A DNA stretch of 27,516 bases from a virus, in the IMG/VR virus record IMGVR_UViG_3300025151_005430, positions 1 to 27,516 of that record; one strand, 5' to 3'. The stretch's first letter is position 1. Each line of letters begins with the position of its first letter. Positions 10,916 through 20,005 of this stretch are shown in pieces. The notes under the pieces are model-generated. The model saw nothing but the letters and a program-made list of their open reading frames with translations, did no database searches and was not told the DNA's origin. Position numbers and translations under genes: made by a program.

Positions 10916-13900
10916 ATGGATAGAAGAGCTAATTTCTATTTGCCTTCACACTACAAGGAATCTGTAGCAGAACAATCTACACAGAACCTTAATGAGATTG
11001 CAAACTATCGTAGAGCAATAACACCTGATTTAGCAGCAACTATGCGTGATATGGCATATACATATCCATCTATGGATAAACGTTTAGTAGCATATTTACC
11101 TCTTATGGGATTGCAACCTGATAATGAAGAAGTATTACAAATTGCACAAGTACAACAAAAAGCTATGGAAAAAAAACAACGTGTAAATGTAAAAACACAA
11201 GTTAATCCATTAAAACGTGGCACACAGTTAGGATTCTTAGCTATGGATTCTGCGTTTCAAAATATATCAAGAAATTTTAAATCATCAGTTGTAGCAGCAC
11301 AGCAAAGTGATAAATCACTACCTACAGCAATTATTGGTAATACATTAGCAGGATTAGTACCGGGAGAAAAATATACTGAAAACATACGTAAAGCTACATT
11401 AGGCAAAGAGTTTAACGAAAAATATAATGCAACAAAATCTGCATATGGTGAAAACGAATTTCGTAGAGCGTTAAATGAAGCAGGTGGTTTTGGTAAAGCA
11501 TTAGGTATAGGTAGACCTGATAACCCACTTAACTTAGGTGTTGGTATTTTACCTAATTCAATAAAACTAGAAGATACAGAAGTATATAGTAAACAGATTA
11601 AATTAGGTAAGTCACCAACAGAAGCATATGAAATTGCTGCAGATGTTTATGGTAGACCTATTACAGATGAGTTTGAACGTGATGAGTATAGATATAAATA
11701 TAAAACTAAAACAGGTGATGAAATACCTATATCACCGGGAAGAATAGTTGCAGCACAGTTTTCACAAGAAGGAGATATTGCATACGCTTTAGCATCTACA
11801 ATTATTGATGGTGCGTTTAGATTAGGTGCAGACCCTATAAACTTATTGCTTGGTTATGGTGGTGCTGCTAAAACAGCAGGTAGAAAAATTGTATCACAAG
11901 CAGAAGTAGCACAGTATGTAGATGATGCTGCGTTTATTACACGTGCAGTAAATACAATTAAACCTACAAAAGCAGGTAAAGAAGCACGTAGATTAACTTT
12001 TGGTAAAACTGCAGAACAGATTATGGATAGCAAATGGGGTGATGATTTTATATCTGCATTAACAGAAAATGAATCTGTAGCTAGATTAAAAGATATACCA
12101 ACGTTTGCAAAAGTAGATACACGTGTATTAAATCTATTAGCAACAGTTAAAAACAAAGAATCTATGCGTGAAATAGTTATGTCATTACTTAAACATGGTG
12201 ATTTGTCTGAACTTATGATTGCACCTTATTCAGGAACATTTGTAGGTAAAGAGATAGCTGAAGCAGCATACTCTACACCTATAACAAAATTACCAATGCG
12301 ACAATCTGTTGTTGCTGATATGGCAAATGAGTTAAGTAAAAAGTATGCAGGTAAATCTGTAGATATAGCACCTATGAGAAGAAGTGCAGGTGCATTACTT
12401 GGCAAAATGAAAGATGACCCATTTAAAGGCGTTATAGGTATGGGTGGTTCTATAAAATACGCATTACCACAAAAAGTTAAAAGATTATTTGATTTAGCAC
12501 CAAGTAGATTTGCATCTATAAATTACATAGCAGAAACAATAGAAAACATAGATGGAATATTGATTGCATTAGGAGAAAATCAAAACACAAGAGATTATTA
12601 CATACGTGAATTAATAGAAGCTAGAAATCAAGATGACATTGTACGCATAGTTAGAACTATGAACAACAGAATAAAAGCAAAAGTTATAAAAGATAATCCT
12701 GATTTACAAGATGAAGGTGAATTAGTAGATAGTGTAATGGATTTTATTAACAATGAAATATCTGAAAAAAGAAAATATCTTTATGATAGCGAAGGTCAAC
12801 CACTAGCTTTTCCGGGAAGTAAGTTTAAATTTAGACCTGACAGAGTAGATGCAGAAGGTAACATATTAGAAGCTACAGAGGTAGCATTACCTACAGCATT
12901 TTCTATGAGCCAATTTGCTGACAATTTTGTACCATTAATTGATTATCAAGAAGTTGGTAGAGCATTATCTAGTTTTAGAAGAATGGTAGGACCTAACACT
13001 ACAGGATTAAGAAGATTGTTATCAGGTAAGTGGGGTAATCAAGATTATACATTAACACAGAAAATATTAGATAATGCAAAAATACCTACAAAAGCGTTAA
13101 AAACTAATTTACGTACAGGCAAACAAACACTTGCACCTACAGGTTGGTTAGAGTATATGTATTCAGATTTTATAATGCAACGTTTATTAAAACCATCTTG
13201 GATGTTAAGACCTGCACTAGCATTACGTGTACCACCTGAAGAAGCAGTACGTATTGCTATGTATGGTGGACCAAATGTATTCACACACCCAATACTTAGA
13301 GCATCACTTAATGGTGGTATAGGTTATGGTAAAGGTAAACCTACAAGTATTAGATTAGAAAATTCATTTGGTGAACAATTCTTTTCTACAAATATAGATG
13401 CAGATGAGATAGAACCTGTAGCAGAATTACTAGGCAACATAGATATGGTAAAACAAATAGAAAATCTTAAATATGATGATATACAACAGATTATTAAAGT
13501 ATTAAGACTTAATACAAATCAATCAGGACAAGTTGGAGATTCGTTTATACAAAATGCTATTGATGGTGGTAATGCTACAGACTTTGCGTTTGATGAAATT
13601 ATTGGAGATGTAAAACAACTTAAAAAACAAAGAATAGATTTACAAGATTTTAATATTGTTATGGATAGTATTGATAATTCAGGTACTTTACCTAATGTAT
13701 TACCTGCTATACCAATATCTAAAGAAGGTATTGATTTACCAATAACAGTAATACCAAATAAAAAGTATCAAAAAATATTTGAATTTGAAAACACAAAACA
13801 ATTTGCAGATTCATTAAAAAACTATGTACAAAATCCATCTATACAAGAACAACTTAAAAAAATAAATCATGCTGTTTCAGTACAAGTTGTAGATGGAAAT

Positions 13901-16900
13901 ACTGCAGTAGTTAATGTAAGTTTAAAACTTGGTAAAAACATTGATAATGCAAATGATGCAGATGTGGCAATTAAAAATGCATTAAGTGTGGCAATCAAAG
14001 CACATGAACCAAAAATATATATATCAAATGATGTGTACAGTTTATTACCTGAAAATCATCCTATTAAAAAAATAGCTAGTCGTGAAGGATTAAATTACAG
14101 AATAGGCGTGTACGCACAACCTGACCCACGTATAGATAATGTTGACATCAATTCACCTGTATTTAAAGAAGTTATGGAATATTTATTTAATGAAAATTTT
14201 GAAGTAGCTAAAAAAATAATAAGCAAAAAAGGTGGATATGCACAAGCTGCACCATCAGGTACATTTTTAAATACTACTAAAGAATATATATCTACTATGT
14301 CAGAACAAACATTAGCTTTAGCACTTAAACCACGTAGTAAACAAATAAGTTCAGCAGAAGATTTTTTTATTATGGTTGATAAATATATGCCTGATGGAAG
14401 TATAAATCCACAATATTGGCGTGGTTGGATTCACGATATGATTTCTAAAGCAGGTGACCCATTGTTTGTTGTTGTAGCAAGAGATGGTGCAGATAAAGCA
14501 TTTCAATATTTTAGAGGTCCGGGTAAAAAATATATAGATGATTTAATTAAAAGAAGTGAAGATGTAGAAGCTAGAGAGTTACTTAATACTGAAGAAGGTT
14601 TAAGAAAATATTTAAAATCTGCAGAGTATGAAATAGGTAGATTACAAGGTAATCCAACAATGAAGATTATGCGTGAAGGTGCAGAGATAAGTGAACAACA
14701 AGCTAGAGAACTTATAGAAAGTGCAGAGGGATATGTATTTCCTGATTACGAAGTTGATTTAACCCAAGGTGCTGTAAAGGTACGTGAGTTTTTAGCAAAT
14801 GGTGGATTTATAGATGGAGAGGATTGGTTAGAGTTAGCACAAAAATATTCTGTAAATGGACAGAAAGGTAAAAAATATTTTAATAACTTTTTTAATAAAA
14901 TAAAAGAAGTGTTTGATAATGAAATAAGAGAATTGGATTTAGGTCCAAGGCGACAAGCATTTAATCAAAATCCTAATTTAAGTAAAGCAGGTACATTAAC
15001 AGGTCGTGCTATAGAGAGATGGGATGAAGCACTAGGTAGTGCATACAACTTGTTATTAGCAAAACCATCTGATTATCTTAATCGTGACCCTATGTTTAGG
15101 TGGTCATTTTATACATTAGCTGAAGATTTGTTTCCATTTATGACAGAAGATGTACGTAAAGAATTTATAGTTGGTGCTAAACCTTGGATAGAGGGTAGTG
15201 AACTATACACTAACCTATTAGCTAAAGCTAAATCAACAGTATCAGAGAATAGCATTACAACATTAGAACAAGCAGAAACATTACTTAAATACAAAGCTAT
15301 GGATGAAGTAAAGAATTTATTATATGCTAGTTCTGATAGACACGTGCTATCTGATGTTATGTCATCATACGTACCATTTCCTGAAATATGGCAAGAGGTT
15401 ATAAAGACTTGGGGTAAATTATTAGTAGATAATCCTGCTAAATTTAACAGAACTCGTATTGCTATAGATAGAGGTAAAGAAGCTAAACCTTGGGATACAG
15501 ACAATGCTTTCTTTACTACTGACCCTGTAACAGGTGAACTAATGTTTAATTACCTAGATGTAGCTAATGTATTAACATTTGGTCTAACTGCAATACCGGG
15601 TGCATTAGGATTTAAACCATTACAACGTACTACATTAGGTGAAGATTTAACAGATGAAGGTGTAAGAGTAAAACCATATGGATTCTTAGAAGGACTTAAC
15701 CTAATTGCAGCTAATGGTTTCTCACCGGGTTTCGGTCCTATTGTTACCTTTCCTTTTAAAGTATTAACTAAAGTTGCATCTACACCTAAATATTGGCAGG
15801 ACTTTATATTAGGTAACTTTGAACAACCGGGTAGTGGTGTAAACTTTTTTGATGAATTACCATCTTGGTTTAAAGGTTATCTAAAAGCTATGCCACTTAC
15901 ACAAGAAGCAACAGATGAAATAAATGCATCATATTCTAAAACAGTTATGGATATATTTACATTGTATTACTACGCAGGTAAATGGACACCTGATGACCAA
16001 CAAAGTATTGATGATGCTATGGAACAAGCACAAAGTGCTGCTGCTACACATTGGCTTATAAGAGGTACAGCACAAGCAGCATATCCTACAGCTATACAAC
16101 CTAGATACGAAGTTAAAGATAAAAATGGTGCATGGTGGACAATACAAGTATTAGGACAAAAATATCAACAAATGTTAGAAGCAAATGATTTTGATTATTA
16201 TCAAACAACACAACAGTTTATGACAAGATTCGGATTAAATCCAATACCACTTAGACAATCAGGCACAATTAAAAAAGGTAGATTTCCTGTTAAAAAAGAA
16301 TCATATGCGTTTTGGCAACAAACAGAAAATAAAAAATTATTACAAAAGTTACCATACACAGCTATATTTATAAAACCTGACAATATTGATGATGAGTTTT
16401 CATTACCTGCATTTATGGCAGGTGCAGAAACATTAGAACCTAACGCATACAAACGTGCAGTATTACAATCATTAGCACAGTTTGAATTAGAAAATTTTAA
16501 AGAACAATTAAACAGTGATAATTCTTTGTCATCACAAGCTAGAAAAGAAAGATACTCTGCAGAAGTTGCAAGAATTACAGAGGAGTATGGTGTTATACCT
16601 TATGGTTCTCTTGGTGATGCTGTGTTAATGGCAGACAAATATCAGATAATAGCTGAATTAAGACAATGGGAAAATTATGAAGAAACACGTAATTCTCCTG
16701 AATTTGAACCTTTGCAAAAATTTCTTAAAGAGTATGATAGAGCTGTAGATGTAGCATTAAATGGTGGTACGTTTAGAGGTGTAGTAATTCCTAGTGGTGG
16801 TATTCCTAACAAAACTGCTGCTAAACTTGGTGGTACATCAGGTAAAATTGATGCTATAAGAGAAGAACTAGATGCATATGCTAGAGAGTTAGCTTTGCAG

Positions 16901-16978
16901 TATGAAGATACAAATTGGATTAGTTTGTATTTAGGAAGTTTTTGGAAAGAGTTAGATAATAGAAGGTATTTGAAATGA
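10916..16978 (+). CDS. Giant probable virion protein, 2020 aa (internal or ejection-type)
   Basis: This is the longest gene in the window, starting directly after the upstream stop (TAAATG). It is largely helical and soluble, with Ala/Gly-rich helices near 290-330 that could touch membranes. The C-terminal third contains segments of a kind I associate with very large phage virion or polyvalent proteins: QNPNLSKAGTLTGRAIERWD (about 1352-1371), then SSYVPFPEIWQEVIKTWGKL (about 1483-1502), and LEGLNLIAANGFSPGFGPIV (about 1592-1611). No enzyme motif is evident. By position after the portal and by size it could be packaged inside the head and ejected with DNA. That role, and any capsid-maturation role, are inference. 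Confidence 0.7.
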   Translation: MDRRANFYLPSHYKESVAEQSTQNLNEIANYRRAITPDLAATMRDMAYTYPSMDKRLVAYLPLMGLQPDNEEVLQIAQVQQKAMEKKQRVNVKTQVNPLKRGTQLGFLAMDSAFQNISRNFKSSVVAAQQSDKSLPTAIIGNTLAGLVPGEKYTENIRKATLGKEFNEKYNATKSAYGENEFRRALNEAGGFGKALGIGRPDNPLNLGVGILPNSIKLEDTEVYSKQIKLGKSPTEAYEIAADVYGRPITDEFERDEYRYKYKTKTGDEIPISPGRIVAAQFSQEGDIAYALASTIIDGAFRLGADPINLLLGYGGAAKTAGRKIVSQAEVAQYVDDAAFITRAVNTIKPTKAGKEARRLTFGKTAEQIMDSKWGDDFISALTENESVARLKDIPTFAKVDTRVLNLLATVKNKESMREIVMSLLKHGDLSELMIAPYSGTFVGKEIAEAAYSTPITKLPMRQSVVADMANELSKKYAGKSVDIAPMRRSAGALLGKMKDDPFKGVIGMGGSIKYALPQKVKRLFDLAPSRFASINYIAETIENIDGILIALGENQNTRDYYIRELIEARNQDDIVRIVRTMNNRIKAKVIKDNPDLQDEGELVDSVMDFINNEISEKRKYLYDSEGQPLAFPGSKFKFRPDRVDAEGNILEATEVALPTAFSMSQFADNFVPLIDYQEVGRALSSFRRMVGPNTTGLRRLLSGKWGNQDYTLTQKILDNAKIPTKALKTNLRTGKQTLAPTGWLEYMYSDFIMQRLLKPSWMLRPALALRVPPEEAVRIAMYGGPNVFTHPILRASLNGGIGYGKGKPTSIRLENSFGEQFFSTNIDADEIEPVAELLGNIDMVKQIENLKYDDIQQIIKVLRLNTNQSGQVGDSFIQNAIDGGNATDFAFDEIIGDVKQLKKQRIDLQDFNIVMDSIDNSGTLPNVLPAIPISKEGIDLPITVIPNKKYQKIFEFENTKQFADSLKNYVQNPSIQEQLKKINHAVSVQVVDGNTAVVNVSLKLGKNIDNANDADVAIKNALSVAIKAHEPKIYISNDVYSLLPENHPIKKIASREGLNYRIGVYAQPDPRIDNVDINSPVFKEVMEYLFNENFEVAKKIISKKGGYAQAAPSGTFLNTTKEYISTMSEQTLALALKPRSKQISSAEDFFIMVDKYMPDGSINPQYWRGWIHDMISKAGDPLFVVVARDGADKAFQYFRGPGKKYIDDLIKRSEDVEARELLNTEEGLRKYLKSAEYEIGRLQGNPTMKIMREGAEISEQQARELIESAEGYVFPDYEVDLTQGAVKVREFLANGGFIDGEDWLELAQKYSVNGQKGKKYFNNFFNKIKEVFDNEIRELDLGPRRQAFNQNPNLSKAGTLTGRAIERWDEALGSAYNLLLAKPSDYLNRDPMFRWSFYTLAEDLFPFMTEDVRKEFIVGAKPWIEGSELYTNLLAKAKSTVSENSITTLEQAETLLKYKAMDEVKNLLYASSDRHVLSDVMSSYVPFPEIWQEVIKTWGKLLVDNPAKFNRTRIAIDRGKEAKPWDTDNAFFTTDPVTGELMFNYLDVANVLTFGLTAIPGALGFKPLQRTTLGEDLTDEGVRVKPYGFLEGLNLIAANGFSPGFGPIVTFPFKVLTKVASTPKYWQDFILGNFEQPGSGVNFFDELPSWFKGYLKAMPLTQEATDEINASYSKTVMDIFTLYYYAGKWTPDDQQSIDDAMEQAQSAAATHWLIRGTAQAAYPTAIQPRYEVKDKNGAWWTIQVLGQKYQQMLEANDFDYYQTTQQFMTRFGLNPIPLRQSGTIKKGRFPVKKESYAFWQQTENKKLLQKLPYTAIFIKPDNIDDEFSLPAFMAGAETLEPNAYKRAVLQSLAQFELENFKEQLNSDNSLSSQARKERYSAEVARITEEYGVIPYGSLGDAVLMADKYQIIAELRQWENYEETRNSPEFEPLQKFLKEYDRAVDVALNGGTFRGVVIPSGGIPNKTAAKLGGTSGKIDAIREELDAYARELALQYEDTNWISLYLGSFWKELDNRRYLK

Positions 16979-18414
16979 GTGATAACAAAGTTGTACTAGA
17001 CATAGATAATTATTTAGAGGGATTAGATAAAAGTCAAGAATACCCTGCAGATTTACCTACTTTATTATCTGAGGTAAACAGAAGGTTTACTATTCCAATA
17101 CAAATTGAGCAACCTGATGGAACAAAATTAGTTGTTAATTTATCTATAAGTGAATATTTATCACAAGATGCAGTTGATTTAGGTTGGGATTTTGAAACAA
17201 TACAAGTTTATAAAGAAGGTTTAACTGAAGCTACTACTTGGGAAGAATATATGACAACAGTTAATAATTTATTAGATGATATAACTGAACCTACAGAAAC
17301 TTCAGGTGGTGTTGGTTTAACAGAAACATGGACATTTAAAACTTTAGCTGATAGAGAACAAATTAATAATATAGCTGATTTTAATGATTGGTTTCAAACA
17401 GATGTCGAACAATCTGATGGAACAATCGTTCCATTTAATATAGATAATCAAAAAATACCAGATGCAGTTGCAAAAGCACAACCTTCAACATATGAAGACC
17501 CTGAAGGAGGAGTATATTTTAAATCTTATGAATTTTATTCCGGTCCAAATCTTGCGATTGATAGTAATGGTTATTACATTGACCCTGAAACAAAAAAATT
17601 AAAAAAAGATGCAGAAGGTAATCCTATTAGACCTGTATTTAGGACAGGTTCAGCATCAGAATTATTTAGAGGATTAAGTCAAGAAGCAATTTTTGAAATA
17701 CAACAAGAGTTAGCAGGTTTAGGATTAGACTATGGTTCTTTTACTTTTGTGCCGGGTGTAATAGATTTTACAGCTAAAGGTAATGAAATAGATTTTATAG
17801 CACAATTAATGACACAAGCTAATGATGCTAATGCTATGTTTCCACAATTAAATTTAATTGATAAAACAGCACCTACATTACTAGGACAACTAAGACCATA
17901 CTTAGAATATAAAAAAGGTATAGATGCAGAAGCAAATGCATATTTTGAAGATTTACAAGGCAAGTTTGCAGGAGAAATAGTGCCACCTACTGATGCAGAA
18001 GTTAAAGCAGCAGTAGATACTTTGTTTGCAGAAAGAGGTTTATACGCTACATCTAAAGATTATGCTAAGTATTCAACTATATTTGGTAACTTACAGAAAC
18101 AAGCTGCTGAGAGAGAAACAGAGATAGAAGATAATAGAATATCATTAGGTGATGTAATTGGTTTAATGGAACCTTATGATGCATCAGGAGTTTATAGTTA
18201 TGCAGGATTTGGTGTGACTACACCTACTGCAGAGGAAGCAAGAGAAAAATTAGGAAAACCATTACTACAACCTCTTGATGTAATGAGTGAGCTAGGAAAA
18301 GTAATGGATGATTTAGAATCAGGTAGGATAGATGCAAGTCAAGAGATAGCAAGTAGAGCTGCAGCAGCACAACAATTTAAATCTAACTTTATGCAATTTG
18401 AGGAGAACTTTTAA
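16975..18414 (+). CDS. Probable virion protein with a peptidoglycan-binding-like segment, 479 aa
   Basis: The start overlaps the giant gene by four bases (ATGA). The centre contains FRGLSQEAIFEIQQELAGLG followed by LDYGSFTFVPGVIDFTAKGN, around residues 225-265. This has the pattern of PG-binding or tail-associated repeats: Q-x2-L-x2-LGL-x-PG-x-x-D-x-x-T. The rest is helical, with an Ala-rich C-terminal helix (IASRAAAAQQFKSNFMQFEE). No catalytic motif is present. It precedes a lysozyme-like gene, so a role in docking the ejection apparatus to the wall is a reasonable inference. Exact function unknown. Confidence 0.6.
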   Translation: MSDNKVVLDIDNYLEGLDKSQEYPADLPTLLSEVNRRFTIPIQIEQPDGTKLVVNLSISEYLSQDAVDLGWDFETIQVYKEGLTEATTWEEYMTTVNNLLDDITEPTETSGGVGLTETWTFKTLADREQINNIADFNDWFQTDVEQSDGTIVPFNIDNQKIPDAVAKAQPSTYEDPEGGVYFKSYEFYSGPNLAIDSNGYYIDPETKKLKKDAEGNPIRPVFRTGSASELFRGLSQEAIFEIQQELAGLGLDYGSFTFVPGVIDFTAKGNEIDFIAQLMTQANDANAMFPQLNLIDKTAPTLLGQLRPYLEYKKGIDAEANAYFEDLQGKFAGEIVPPTDAEVKAAVDTLFAERGLYATSKDYAKYSTIFGNLQKQAAERETEIEDNRISLGDVIGLMEPYDASGVYSYAGFGVTTPTAEEAREKLGKPLLQPLDVMSELGKVMDDLESGRIDASQEIASRAAAAQQFKSNFMQFEENF

Positions 18415-19817
18415 TGTACACACCACAACAACTTTACCAATACATACAGTACGCTATGAATTACCTGTCTACAGAAGATTTTGAATACAAAGATGGAGAT
18501 ACATTACTTAATCCTAATAACGAAGAAGATATGACAAGACTTATATCTGTAGCATTAGCAGAGCATAGAGATGGAGATGTACCTACAGGATTTGCACAAA
18601 ATGTACCGGGTGACCAAGGCAGGTCACGTGGTCCTTGGCAAGTGTATGGAACTACTTGGGAAAGTGAGTTACGTAAATACGATATATTTAATTCTTATGA
18701 CAACATAAATGATGCACTAGATGACCCCGGATTAAATGCTATAGCAGCAGTAATCATTGGACAATATGATGTAGGTGGCAGAACAGGTATAAATAATTGG
18801 ACTACAAACGATATATCAGGACAAGAAACATTTTTAAATGCAGCTAAAGAATACGATACAAATTTTATAGAAAACCCTACACAGATACAAACACCTGATG
18901 GAAATGTAGAAGAAATACCAACAGACCCTACTGTAAAAGGATATGAAAACAGTATTAGTGGTAAAAACCTAATGGAAGTTCCTGAACAAACTATTGCAAG
19001 TATGAAAGGTAGTTTAAGAAGTGCAAGTTTAGGTGGTTTGTTTAAAAACGAAGAAACCTATTTGTCGTATAAAGGTAATCGTGTACGTGAAAACAGAGGT
19101 AGCGATTTAAACAATATGACAAAGAATATGTTGGCAAATGTAAACTTAGATACTCTTAGCAATCAAAAGATTATGCAAATGTACGTTGAGAATATACACC
19201 CCTATTTACCACTAGATGTTACGTATAGAGGTGTAAATGTACAAGGTGATGGACAAAACATTGTGGATTTACTACAAAACAAAAAATTAAATCCTAATGA
19301 TAATTATTACATACATTCTGAAGGTAGAGTTGCATCAGGTAAAGAAATTAACAAAAGATTAGATTATGCTAAAAATACTATGTATCAGTATTACCTTAAT
19401 AATAAAGGTACTGAACCTACTACACAATTACAAGATGTATATGAATACATATTTAGAACAATACATCCATACATAAAAATAGCAGAAGAAATTGCACTAG
19501 AAGAATTTGAACCAAAAACTTATAGTAATAGAACCCCGGTAATGACACCTGAATCACAATTAACAAGGAGAACACCTGTGTATACATCTGAATCACAATT
19601 TACAAGGAGAACACCTGTGTATACACCTGAATCACAATTAACAAGGAGAACACCTGTGTATACATCTGAATCACAATTCACAGGCAGAACACCTGAAATG
19701 AAAGCAGCACCTAAATTTTTAAATAATATGGAAAAAATATTGCGTGTAAAACCACAAGGTAATAAAAATAATCAACCACAAGAACGTAATATGGCATCAA
19801 GGTTTTTGGATAGATGA
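18414..19817 (+). CDS. Virion-associated lysozyme/transglycosylase-like protein, 467 aa
   Basis: The N-terminal 140 residues resemble a lytic transglycosylase or goose-type lysozyme. A candidate catalytic Glu50 lies in SVALAEHRDGD, followed by GDQGRSRGPWQV (66-77), similar to the 'S-x-G-x-x-Q' element that lines the active site, and then by an Ala/Ile helix near 108-118. Family knowledge: such enzymes cleave the glycan strands of peptidoglycan so DNA can cross the wall. Residues 373-428 are four 13-residue tandem repeats starting RTPV (39-nt DNA repeats), probably a flexible stalk. A basic tail follows. The start overlaps the previous stop by one base. The assignment is by motif similarity, not full homology. 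Confidence 0.6.
   Translation: MYTPQQLYQYIQYAMNYLSTEDFEYKDGDTLLNPNNEEDMTRLISVALAEHRDGDVPTGFAQNVPGDQGRSRGPWQVYGTTWESELRKYDIFNSYDNINDALDDPGLNAIAAVIIGQYDVGGRTGINNWTTNDISGQETFLNAAKEYDTNFIENPTQIQTPDGNVEEIPTDPTVKGYENSISGKNLMEVPEQTIASMKGSLRSASLGGLFKNEETYLSYKGNRVRENRGSDLNNMTKNMLANVNLDTLSNQKIMQMYVENIHPYLPLDVTYRGVNVQGDGQNIVDLLQNKKLNPNDNYYIHSEGRVASGKEINKRLDYAKNTMYQYYLNNKGTEPTTQLQDVYEYIFRTIHPYIKIAEEIALEEFEPKTYSNRTPVMTPESQLTRRTPVYTSESQFTRRTPVYTPESQLTRRTPVYTSESQFTGRTPEMKAAPKFLNNMEKILRVKPQGNKNNQPQERNMASRFLDR
19530..19697 (+). repeat. Four tandem 39-nt repeats inside the lysozyme-like gene
   Basis: Units begin at 19530, 19569, 19608 and 19647, each encoding 13 residues of the form R-T-P-V-x-T-P/S-E-S-Q-L/F-T-R, with a partial fifth (RTPE) at 19686. 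Odd and even units alternate (PESQL versus SESQF), so a 78-nt duplication of an older 39-nt pair is likely. In protein terms it makes a Thr/Pro-rich extendable linker. Confidence 0.9.
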
Positions 19818-20005
19818 GTGAAGAACTTAAAGATTATTTAGAATTTAATACACATCTACAAAAATATGTCGTAGGTGGTGTAATACAATGGGATATGTTA
19901 GCTGTAGACATTGTTGAGTTAAGAGAAGAAAATTCTGATATGACAGATGAAGAATTATTTATGGAAATTACTGCAGAGTTTTATGAAGCAAAGTTTTACG
20001 AATGA
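19814..20005 (+). CDS. Small acidic protein, 63 aa
   Basis: A 63-residue protein fills the junction between two larger genes, overlapping each by four bases (ATGA at both ends). It is strongly acidic (MSEELKDYLEF, ELREENSDMTDEELFMEITA) and mostly helical, with no cysteines or membrane segment. Between a lysozyme-like and a giant virion protein it could be an assembly chaperone, a typical job for small acidic proteins in such positions, but this is inference from charge and place alone. Confidence 0.65.
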   Translation: MSEELKDYLEFNTHLQKYVVGGVIQWDMLAVDIVELREENSDMTDEELFMEITAEFYEAKFYE

